Shown one piece after another: positions 17,137-24,206 of a stretch of DNA of 64,000 nucleotides. The first letter of the stretch is position 1; the number at the start of each line of letters is the position of its first letter. Position numbers and translations under genes: made by a program. The notes below the pieces were generated by a model. It was not told the origin of the DNA. It worked only from the letters and a program-made list of their open reading frames with translations, and did no database searches. Source of the DNA: an uncultured Clostridiaceae bacterium (GTDB lineage Bacteria > Bacillota > Clostridia > Lachnospirales > Lachnospiraceae); NCBI GenBank assembly GCA_902477765.1, contig CABSIM010000001.1:80584-144583 (forward strand), given 5' to 3'.

Positions 17137-19263
17137 ATGGGAAAGTCATTATTTATTGCTGAAAAGCCCAGTGTTGCCCAGGAATTTGCCAAGGCGCTGC
17201 ACATTTCGGGAAAGCGGGGAGACGGATACATTGAATCGGACAGGGCTATTGTGACCTGGTGTGTGGGGCATCTGGTGACCATGAGCTATCCGGATGCCTA
17301 TGATCCTGCTTACAAACGCTGGTCCATGGACACCCTTCCGTTTCTTCCGTCTGTCTTTCAATATCAGGTCATTGAAGGAGTGGAAAAACAGTTCCGTATC
17401 GTAAGCGGTCTTCTGAACCGGGAGGATGTGGACACCATATATGTCTGCACGGACTCAGGACGCGAAGGAGAGTATATTTACCGGCTTGTGGAACAGATGG
17501 CCGGAGTGAAGGGAAAGGAACGGCGCCGGGTCTGGATTGATTCCCAGACCGAGGAGGAGATTCTGAGGGGAGTCCGTGAGGCAAAGGACCTGTCTGAATA
17601 TGATGATCTGGCTGCATCTGCCTATCTGCGGGCCAAGGAAGATTATCTGATGGGAATTAATTTTTCCAGGGTACTTACGCTGAAATACGGCCCTGCGGTG
17701 GCATCCTATCTCAGGGAAAAACGTGCGGTTCTTTCTGTGGGACGGGTCATGACCTGTGTGCTGGGCATGGTGGTCCGACGGGAAAGAGAGATCCGCAGTT
17801 TTGTAAAAACGCCGTTTTACCGGGTGATGGGAAGTTTTGAGATGCCGGATTATCCGGATGTCTCTCTGGAGGCAGAGTGGAAGGCTGCAGAAGGGTCCCG
17901 GTATTTTGGAACGCCGGCTCTTTATAAAGAGAATGGCTTCCGTGAAAGGAAGACAGCAGAGGAACTGATACGATATCTGTCACAGGAACCCATGGAAGCG
18001 TCTGTGGTGTCCTGTGAAAAGAAGAAGGAAACCAAATATGCCCCGCTTCTTTATAATCTGGCGGAACTTCAGAATGACTGTTCCAGAATGTTCCGGATCA
18101 GCCCGGATGAGACACTGAAAATTGTGCAGGAGCTGTACGAGAAAAAACTGGTGACATATCCCCGTACAGATGCCAGAGTCCTGTCCACGGCGGTGGCCAG
18201 GGAGATCCATAAAAATATCGGAGGACTCAGAAATTTCGGCATCCTTTCTGCATTTGCCTCTGAAACTCTCGAGGCGGGAACCTGGAAAAACATTGCCAAG
18301 ACCAGATATGTCAATGACAAACAGATCACGGATCACTATGCCATCATTCCCACAGGACAGGGATTCGGGGCCTTAAAGTCTCTGGGAAGTCTGCAGATGA
18401 AGGTATATGAACTGATCGGAAGACGGTTTCTGGCAGTTTTTTATCCCCCGGCAGTCTATCAGAAAATTTCTCTGCATATGGAAAAACAGGGAGAACATTT
18501 TTTCTCCGGCTACCGCATGCTTTCGGAAGAGGGATATCTGAAAGTCATGCCTCAGAGTTCCAGACAGAACCGGTCTGAAAAGAAGACGGAAGACGGACAG
18601 CAGGAGCAGAAAGAAAAAGATGACGGCAGGGACGGCGGAGAAGAACATGAGCTGGTTCCGTCCCAGAACAGTACGTCGATGGAACTTCTGCAGCTTCTGA
18701 AAAGTCTGAAAAAGGGACAGAAGCTGACACTGAAAGGGATGGAGATCCGTGAAGGCGAGACGACGCCGCCGAAACGATATACTTCGGGTTCCATGATTCT
18801 GGCCATGGAAAATGCAGGCCAGCTCATCGAAGATGAGGAACTGCGGGCTCAGATCCGGGGAAGCGGCATCGGAACCAGCGCCACCAGGGCTGAGATTCTG
18901 AAAAAACTTTTCAGCATCCGGTACCTGTCTCTGTCAAAAAAGACTCAGGTCATTACACCGACACTTCTGGGGGAAATTGTATATGAAGTGGTAAATGCAT
19001 CTATCCGTCCCCTGCTGAATCCGGAGCTGACAGCCAGCTGGGAAAAGGGGCTGACATTCGTGGCCGAAGGTTCCATCACACCGGAGGAATATATGGAAAA
19101 ACTGAACCGGTTTGTGGCACTGCGGACGGACGGCGTAAAAAAAATCAGTAATCAGATGATGCTGCGGCCGTATTTTGATGCTGCGGCGGAATTTTATAAA
19201 CCGGTCGGAAAGCCCCGTTCACAGGGGACAAAGCGAAAAAGCAGCACACAGGAGGTGCAGTGA
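17137..19263 (+). CDS. topB: DNA topoisomerase III (type IA)
   Basis: A 708-residue type IA topoisomerase that decatenates and relaxes DNA by single-strand passage. The TOPRIM domain is at the N-terminus (IAEKPSVAQ with the catalytic Glu, and CTDSGREGE with the metal aspartate region). The active-site tyrosine is Y341 in LVTYPRTDAR. GSGIGTSATRAEI around 570 is another conserved family segment. A charged, low-complexity insertion (about 470-510) sits in the middle. No C-terminal zinc fingers are present. AGAAAGGAAA about 8 bases upstream supports ATG 17137. The next gene starts on its stop codon (TGATG). Confidence 0.92.
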   Translation: MGKSLFIAEKPSVAQEFAKALHISGKRGDGYIESDRAIVTWCVGHLVTMSYPDAYDPAYKRWSMDTLPFLPSVFQYQVIEGVEKQFRIVSGLLNREDVDTIYVCTDSGREGEYIYRLVEQMAGVKGKERRRVWIDSQTEEEILRGVREAKDLSEYDDLAASAYLRAKEDYLMGINFSRVLTLKYGPAVASYLREKRAVLSVGRVMTCVLGMVVRREREIRSFVKTPFYRVMGSFEMPDYPDVSLEAEWKAAEGSRYFGTPALYKENGFRERKTAEELIRYLSQEPMEASVVSCEKKKETKYAPLLYNLAELQNDCSRMFRISPDETLKIVQELYEKKLVTYPRTDARVLSTAVAREIHKNIGGLRNFGILSAFASETLEAGTWKNIAKTRYVNDKQITDHYAIIPTGQGFGALKSLGSLQMKVYELIGRRFLAVFYPPAVYQKISLHMEKQGEHFFSGYRMLSEEGYLKVMPQSSRQNRSEKKTEDGQQEQKEKDDGRDGGEEHELVPSQNSTSMELLQLLKSLKKGQKLTLKGMEIREGETTPPKRYTSGSMILAMENAGQLIEDEELRAQIRGSGIGTSATRAEILKKLFSIRYLSLSKKTQVITPTLLGEIVYEVVNASIRPLLNPELTASWEKGLTFVAEGSITPEEYMEKLNRFVALRTDGVKKISNQMMLRPYFDAAAEFYKPVGKPRSQGTKRKSSTQEVQ

Positions 19264-19937
19264 TGAAAAAAGAGGAAATCAGAACAGAAGAGCTGTTTGA
19301 CCTGTCTCATACGGCGGCAGGAGAGTATCTGAGACAGTTTTCCCGTCCCTGGGAAGCACTTCCGGGGATCGGAGATTTTATTCTGGAACTGGGAAAGCGT
19401 CTTCCGGAGGAAGAGTATGAGTGTCTGGGAGATCATGTCTGGGTTCACAAAAGCGCCAGGGTTTTTCCGAGTGCTTACCTGGGAAAGAATATCATTATAG
19501 GAAAAGAAGCAGAAGTCCGGCACGGCGCATTTCTCAGAAGCAATGCGCTGGTGGGAGAAGGGGCTGTGGTGGGAAATTCCACGGAGCTCAAGAATGTAAT
19601 TCTATTTGACAAGGTTCAGGTTCCCCATTATAACTACGTGGGAGATTCCATCCTGGGGTATAAGGCTCATATGGGAGCCGGATCCATTACCTCCAACGTG
19701 AAATCCGACAAGCTGCCGGTAAGAGTGCATGCAGAGGACGGGGATCTGGAAACCGGTCTTAAGAAATTCGGGGCCATGGTGGGAGACTGCGTGGAAGTAG
19801 GGTGCGGCTCTATTCTGAATCCCGGTTCCGTAATCGGGAAGAATACCAACATCTATCCTCTGTCCAGCGTCCGGGGCTGCGTAGATAAAAATTCCATCTA
19901 CAAACATCAGGGCGAGGTGGCCCGGAAGGAAGAATAG
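19263..19937 (+). CDS. Left-handed beta-helix acyltransferase-like protein (UDP-GlcNAc pyrophosphorylase-related)
   Basis: A 224-residue protein with hexapeptide repeats from about residue 55 to 205 (for example VWVHKSARVFPSAYLG and VVGNSTELKNVILFD). The N-terminal 50 residues are helical. The pattern matches Lachnospiraceae proteins annotated as UDP-N-acetylglucosamine pyrophosphorylase-like, but there is no nucleotidyltransferase domain. It thus resembles only the acyltransferase half of GlmU, and the substrate is unknown. ATG 19263 overlaps the topB stop by one base (TGATG). AGGAGG lies 7 bases before this ATG but only 4 before an alternative GTG at 19260, so the ATG is preferred. It is translationally coupled to topB. 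Confidence 0.72.
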   Translation: MKKEEIRTEELFDLSHTAAGEYLRQFSRPWEALPGIGDFILELGKRLPEEEYECLGDHVWVHKSARVFPSAYLGKNIIIGKEAEVRHGAFLRSNALVGEGAVVGNSTELKNVILFDKVQVPHYNYVGDSILGYKAHMGAGSITSNVKSDKLPVRVHAEDGDLETGLKKFGAMVGDCVEVGCGSILNPGSVIGKNTNIYPLSSVRGCVDKNSIYKHQGEVARKEE

Positions 19938-20016
19938 GAAGGACAAAAGGCCGGAACTCTTCCATGAAAGAGAAAAGCAGATATCCATGCAGGGTGAAAC
20001 ATATACGGACAGAAAA

Positions 20017-20051
20017 AGAAGTCTCAGGCATTTGCCTGAGACTTCTTTCTT
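20017..20051. terminator. Bidirectional terminator between converging genes
   Basis: A perfect 14-bp stem (AGAAGTCTCAGGCA at 20017-20030, TGCCTGAGACTTCT at 20033-20046) is flanked by a T-rich tract on both strands (TTTTT on the minus strand for upp, TTTCTT on the plus strand). It serves both upp and the beta-helix protein gene. Confidence 0.88.
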
Positions 20052-20069
20052 CCATTCTGTAAACAGCTC

Positions 20070-20708
20070 TTATTTTGTACCGAAAATTCTGTCGCCGGCA
20101 TCGCCGAGTCCGGGGCAGATATATGCATTTTCGTTGAGTTCCCTGTCCAGATGTCCCACATAGATCTGGATGTCAGGATGTGCTTCATGAAGACGTCTGA
20201 GTCCTTCCGGAGCGGCAATGATGCACATGAACTTGATATGTTTGCCGCCGTGCTGCTTGATGAAATCCACGGCTGCCACAGCAGAACCGCCGGTGGCCAG
20301 CATGGGATCCGTTACAACGATGGTACGCTGGTCGATGGGGCTCGGCAGTTTGCAGTAATATTCGTGAGGTTCATGGGTCACTTCGTCGCGGTAAAGACCG
20401 ATGTGTCCGACTTTGGCGGTCGGAACAAGGGCAAGGATGCCGTTGACCATGCCGAGGCCGGCACGGAGAATCGGTACGATGGCAAGTTTCTTTCCGGAAA
20501 TAACCGGAGTCATGCATTTTTCGATGGGAGTTTCCACTTCGATCTCTTCCAGCGGCAGGTCACGGAGCGCCTCATATCCCATAAGCGTGGCGATTTCCTC
20601 GATCAGGGTCCGGAATTCATTGGTTCCTGTATTCCTGTCTCTCAGCATGGAAATTTTGTGCTGAACCAACGGGTGATTGATGATCGATACATTGTCCATA
20701 TGTTCCAT
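20070..20708 (-). CDS. upp: Uracil phosphoribosyltransferase
   Basis: A 212-residue cytoplasmic salvage enzyme making UMP from uracil and PRPP. The PRPP loop VTDPMLATGGS (about 127-137) and the uracil-binding C-terminus ICPGLGDAGDRIFGTK are intact. Length is standard. The ATG at 20708 is used, but an in-frame ATG at 20699 is equally possible, since the AAAGG upstream is poorly spaced for both. It has its own promoter just downstream of the neighbouring lipoprotein gene's stop codon, and a bidirectional terminator. Confidence 0.93.
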   Translation of the reverse strand: MEHMDNVSIINHPLVQHKISMLRDRNTGTNEFRTLIEEIATLMGYEALRDLPLEEIEVETPIEKCMTPVISGKKLAIVPILRAGLGMVNGILALVPTAKVGHIGLYRDEVTHEPHEYYCKLPSPIDQRTIVVTDPMLATGGSAVAAVDFIKQHGGKHIKFMCIIAAPEGLRRLHEAHPDIQIYVGHLDRELNENAYICPGLGDAGDRIFGTK

Positions 20709-20752
20709 AATTTTCTGTACCAGCCTTTCTTAAGTCTTCAACCATTTTTACT

Positions 20753-20781
20753 ATCGTATCAAAATTGGAGAAAAAAATCAA
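20753..20781 (-). promoter_or_regulatory. Promoter of upp
   Basis: On the minus strand TTGATT (20781-20776) and TACGAT (20758-20753) are separated by 17 bp. It lies in the short gap immediately after the stop of the upstream lipoprotein gene. Confidence 0.6.
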
Positions 20782-21603
20782 CTATTTCGTATCCGGGGTA
20801 TAACGGATAATTGCGTAGTCTCCGAGAGCATGGGGAACAGGCATTGAGATGTAAATGGAACCTTCATTTTCATAGGAAAATGCCTGAGGAAAACCGGAAA
20901 GATTCTGCGCGGTAAAGTCACATTGCTTCAGGATATCCCAGCATTCTTCCAGGGAAAGGCCTTTCAGATATTCCCGGATCTCTGCGGATTCAGAAGGTCT
21001 GTAGACAACACAGTCATCGGAAATAATATATCCGGCCATGGTATAGGCATCTGCATAATCGGAAAGTCCGCTGAGGGTACCGTCACCCAGATCCACGGTA
21101 GTGGTATAGAAAATGCCGGTGGGGTGTGCGGCGCCCTGCTTCATCAGAGAGCCTTCATAGGCGATGACAGCCTTGCTGCGGTCCAGGGAAATGATGGAGC
21201 ATTTGATTTCAACCGTATCTGTTTCCGGAGACACCTCATAGTCGGAAAGAATCCGGGTCGCGTTTTCTTTCAGAAGGGCGTTGACGGTATCCTCTGTACC
21301 GGAATCACGGAGATTGGAAAGAATGGGATATTCGATGGATACTTTCCCCTCTTTTTCTGTGGCAATCTGGGAACGGATGCTCAGGGCATCGGAAGGGGCC
21401 TTGCCGTCGGATGATGAAGAAGCGGATTCTTCAGCAGTTTCAGCGGCAGTTTCTGTCTCGGGAGCCTCCGTGGAAGGGGACATGGTTTCCTCGGCAGCGG
21501 TGGTATGAGAACTTGTCAGGTCTATTTTGTCTTTGGATCTGCAGCCGGTGACGGCACAGCAGAGAGCGGCGGCAAAAACAAACATAAGCATATTTTTTTT
21601 CAT
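20782..21603 (-). CDS. Lipoprotein with DUF3298-like (RsiV-like) C-terminal domain
   Basis: A 273-residue surface lipoprotein. The signal peptide MKKNMLMFVFAAALCCAVTGC ends in a lipobox with C21. A Ser/Thr/Glu-rich linker (about 25-75) follows, then a folded domain (about 80-270). In layout (SIEYPILSNL, a two-part beta domain, and a PHALGDYAIIRY end) this domain resembles the DUF4163/DUF3298 region of RsiV-like proteins; that match is tentative. ATG 21603 is chosen because AAAAGGAG lies about 11 bases upstream and a signal peptide starts there. An upstream in-frame ATG at 21825 would give an implausible N-terminus. A minus-strand TATAAT (21643-21638) precedes it. The role is unknown. Confidence 0.7.
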   Translation of the reverse strand: MKKNMLMFVFAAALCCAVTGCRSKDKIDLTSSHTTAAEETMSPSTEAPETETAAETAEESASSSSDGKAPSDALSIRSQIATEKEGKVSIEYPILSNLRDSGTEDTVNALLKENATRILSDYEVSPETDTVEIKCSIISLDRSKAVIAYEGSLMKQGAAHPTGIFYTTTVDLGDGTLSGLSDYADAYTMAGYIISDDCVVYRPSESAEIREYLKGLSLEECWDILKQCDFTAQNLSGFPQAFSYENEGSIYISMPVPHALGDYAIIRYTPDTK

Positions 21604-21843
21604 GACAGAATCATCTCCTTTTCGTAACTTTTTCTTTATTATACTTGAAATTACGATGGTTGTATATGACAGGATTCTGTATAAATTCTTAAATTTTTTA
21701 TATTGGTTTGTCATTTGGATGTTTCTTTTGGCAGAGAAATGTGATATGCTAAACTCCAGAGTGCAGGAAATTTTCTGCCCGGACAGAACAGAAATGACGC
21801 TGCCGGCAAAAACATCAACATGCAATCATAAGGAGGAACATCC

Positions 21844-22560
21844 ATGAGACTTTTATCTCTGTCGGAAGAATTGAAACAGAATTCCTACCCGGGACGGGGA
21901 ATCGTGATCGGAAAATCCAGAGACGGAAAGACCGCCGTGACGGCCTACTTTATCATGGGAAGAAGTGAAAACAGCCGCAATCGCGTGTTTGTGGAAGACG
22001 GAGCGGGAATCCGTACCCAGGCATTCGACCCTTCGAAACTGGTGGATCCCAGTCTGATCATTTATGCACCGGTGCGGGTTCTGGGAAATAAGACCATTGT
22101 GACCAATGGCGATCAGACAGACACCATCTATGAGGGCATGGACAGACAGATGACCTTTGAACAGTCCCTGCGTTCCCGGGAATTTGAACCGGACGGTCCC
22201 AACTTTACTCCGAGAATTTCCGGAATCATGCACATTGAGAATGGAAGCTACAATTATGCCATGTCCATTTTAAAGAGCAGCGACGGCAATCCGGAAAGCT
22301 GCTGCCGGTTCACATTTGCCTATGAAAAGCCGCTCTGCGGAGAGGGACATTTCATTCATACCTACATGGGAGACGGAAATCCGCTGCCCAGTTTTGAGGG
22401 AGAACCCAAACGCGTGGAGATCGACGGCAATATTGACGAATTTACAGAGAATGTCTGGGAAAGTCTCAATGAAGACAACAAAGTATCACTGTTTGTGAGA
22501 TTTATCGATATTGAGACGGGAGCTTACGAAACCAGAATTGTGAATAAAAATCAGAAATAA
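21844..22560 (+). CDS. IMP cyclohydrolase (PurO-like family)
   Basis: A 238-residue enzyme predicted to close FAICAR to IMP, the last step of purine synthesis. The start region SYPGRGIVIGKSRDGKTAVTAY and the segment NGDQTDTIYEGM match the PurO-like IMP cyclohydrolase family (IMP_cyclohyd) rather than the N-terminal domain of bacterial PurH. AAGGAGGAACATCC precedes ATG 21844. The next gene, 12 bases on, supplies the formyltransferase step, so together they replace a bifunctional PurH. An extended -10 (TGATATGCT at 21742-21750) may be its promoter, though no consensus -35 is visible. Confidence 0.87.
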   Translation: MRLLSLSEELKQNSYPGRGIVIGKSRDGKTAVTAYFIMGRSENSRNRVFVEDGAGIRTQAFDPSKLVDPSLIIYAPVRVLGNKTIVTNGDQTDTIYEGMDRQMTFEQSLRSREFEPDGPNFTPRISGIMHIENGSYNYAMSILKSSDGNPESCCRFTFAYEKPLCGEGHFIHTYMGDGNPLPSFEGEPKRVEIDGNIDEFTENVWESLNEDNKVSLFVRFIDIETGAYETRIVNKNQK

Positions 22561-22572
22561 GGAGAGTCGGCG

Positions 22573-23751
22573 ATGAAGGAAATGGAATTGAAATACGGAT
22601 GCAATCCCAATCAGAAGCCATCCAGAGTTTTTATGGAAAACGGGAACGATCTTCCCATCAAAGTTCTCAACGGAAAACCGGGATATATTAACCTTCTGGA
22701 TGCCCTCAACGGATGGCAGCTGGTAAAAGAACTGAAGAAGGCCACAGGACTTCCTGCCGCCACTTCATTCAAACATGTTTCACCTGCAGGAGCCGCAGTG
22801 GGGCTTCCCATGGATGAGGTACTTAAAAAGATATACTGGGTGGACGATCTGGGAGAACTGTCTCCGCTGGCCTGTGCCTATGCCAGGGCCAGGGGTGCAG
22901 ACCGTATGTCTTCTTTCGGAGATTTCATCTCTCTTTCCGATGTCTGTGACGTGGATACAGCAAGGCTGATCAAGCGGGAGGTTTCCGACGGTGTCATTGC
23001 ACCGGGATATGAGGAAGAGGCACTGGAAATCCTGAAGGCAAAGAAAAACGGAAATTATAATGTGATCCAGATTGACGAATCCTATGTTCCCGAAGAAATC
23101 GAGCATAAACAGGTATTCGGCGTGACATTCGAACAGGGAAGAAACAATCTGGAAATCAACCGGGAACTGCTTTCCAACGTGGTAACGGAAAATAAAGAGA
23201 TTCCGGATTCCGCAAAAGTGGATCTGATGATTGCCCTGATTACGCTGAAATATACCCAGTCCAATTCCGTATGCTATGTGAAGGACGGACAGGCCATCGG
23301 AATCGGTGCCGGACAGCAGTCCAGAGTGCACTGTACGCGCCTTGCGGGACAGAAGGCTGACAACTGGTTCCTTCGTCAGGCGCCTCAGGTTCTGAACCTT
23401 CCGTTTATCGACAAGATCAAACGGGCCGACAGGGACAATGCCATTGACGTTTATATCGGAGATGAATACATGGATGTACTGGCAGACGGTCAGTGGCAGA
23501 AGGTTTTCACCCATCAGCCGCCGGTGTTTACGAAAGAGGAAAAGAGAGCATGGCTGGACCGCATGCAGGATGTAGCTCTGGGTTCCGATGCCTTCTTCCC
23601 CTTTGGTGACAACATTGAGCGTGCCAGAAAAAGCGGAGTGAAGTACATTGCCCAGCCGGGCGGCTCCGTCCGTGATGACAATGTGATTGAAGTCTGCAAT
23701 AAATATGGAATGGCCATGGCCTTTACGGGCATTCGTCTGTTCCACCATTGA
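22573..23751 (+). CDS. AICAR formyltransferase (stand-alone)
   Basis: A 392-residue phosphoribosylaminoimidazolecarboxamide formyltransferase, transferring a formyl group from 10-formyl-THF to AICAR. It corresponds to the C-terminal half of PurH, including the SFKHVSPAGAA segment (catalytic Lys-His pair), SNSVCYVKDGQAIGIGAGQQSR, and a PGGSVRDDNVIEVCNKYGMAMAF-type ending. The MGS-like cyclohydrolase domain of PurH is absent, and that activity is provided by the gene immediately upstream. GGAGAG precedes ATG 22573. The pair is clearly an operon. Confidence 0.92.
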   Translation: MKEMELKYGCNPNQKPSRVFMENGNDLPIKVLNGKPGYINLLDALNGWQLVKELKKATGLPAATSFKHVSPAGAAVGLPMDEVLKKIYWVDDLGELSPLACAYARARGADRMSSFGDFISLSDVCDVDTARLIKREVSDGVIAPGYEEEALEILKAKKNGNYNVIQIDESYVPEEIEHKQVFGVTFEQGRNNLEINRELLSNVVTENKEIPDSAKVDLMIALITLKYTQSNSVCYVKDGQAIGIGAGQQSRVHCTRLAGQKADNWFLRQAPQVLNLPFIDKIKRADRDNAIDVYIGDEYMDVLADGQWQKVFTHQPPVFTKEEKRAWLDRMQDVALGSDAFFPFGDNIERARKSGVKYIAQPGGSVRDDNVIEVCNKYGMAMAFTGIRLFHH

Positions 23752-23816
23752 TTTCAGGCGTAAGTTTCTGACAGGGGCTGCGGCAGATGTCAGAACGGAA
23801 AAACAAGGCGGGAAGC

Positions 23817-23848
23817 CCCGGCAGAGAGAAACATGTCTTTCTGCCGGG
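23817..23848. other. Hairpin after the purine genes
   Basis: CCCGGCAGA (23817-23825) pairs with TCTGCCGGG (23840-23848). Neither side has a T-tract, so it is an mRNA 3' structure at best and a poor intrinsic terminator. Confidence 0.4.
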
Positions 23849-23871
23849 TGAAAATCCCGTTGAAAAAGTGC

Positions 23872-23900
23872 TTGCCAAAACGCAGCGGAAATGATAGAAT
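23872..23900 (+). promoter_or_regulatory. Promoter of tRNA-Leu
   Basis: TTGCCA (23872-23877) and TAGAAT (23895-23900) are separated by 17 bp, 27 bases before the tRNA. Confidence 0.78.
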
Positions 23901-23927
23901 AGTTCCGTTGCAGAGATACTGCAAGAC

Positions 23928-24010
23928 GCCGGCGTGGCGGAATGGCAGACGCATCAGACTCAAAATCTGACGGGGGTAACTTCGTGCCGGTTCAAGTCCG
24001 GCCGCCGGCA
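23928..24010 (+). tRNA. tRNA-Leu (anticodon CAA)
   Basis: An 83-nt class II tRNA. The acceptor GCCGGCG pairs with CGCCGGC, with discriminator A. The anticodon stem TCAGA/TCTGA encloses CTCAAAA, giving CAA, and a long variable arm follows (CGGGGGTAACTTCGTG region). The T-arm GGTTCAAGTCC is present. No CCA is encoded. It lies directly before the injection-system block. Confidence 0.95.
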
Positions 24011-24024
24011 TAAACAAAACGTGC

Positions 24025-24074
24025 AAGACAGTCCGGGTCTGTTCTGGAAAGAACAGGCCCGGACTGTCTTTTTT
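24025..24074 (+). terminator. Strong terminator of tRNA-Leu
   Basis: A near-perfect 21-bp stem (24025-24045 with 24050-24070, one G-U pair) has a 4-base loop and is followed by TTTTTT. It insulates the tRNA from the regulator gene downstream. Confidence 0.93.
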
Positions 24075-24133
24075 GTGATGTATGACACGGGCAGCAGGAC
24101 AGAGTGTCGAAAAAACAGGAATATCCGCCAAAC

Positions 24134-24162
24134 TTGAAAAATATACGGGATTCATATATAAT
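24134..24162 (+). promoter_or_regulatory. Promoter of the CIS regulator gene
   Basis: TTGAAA (24134-24139) and a perfect TATAAT (24157-24162) are separated by 17 bp. Transcription would start near 24169, about 38 bases before the first in-frame GTG. This is a sigma-A type promoter. Confidence 0.82.
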
Positions 24163-24206
24163 GTATACTGAGATTTTGTTTCTGAAAAACGTGACAGGCA
24201 GCCTTT

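Noticed and set aside
23817..23848. Hairpin after the AICAR formyltransferase as an intrinsic terminator.
   Set aside because: No T-tract on either side. Listed only as a hairpin.
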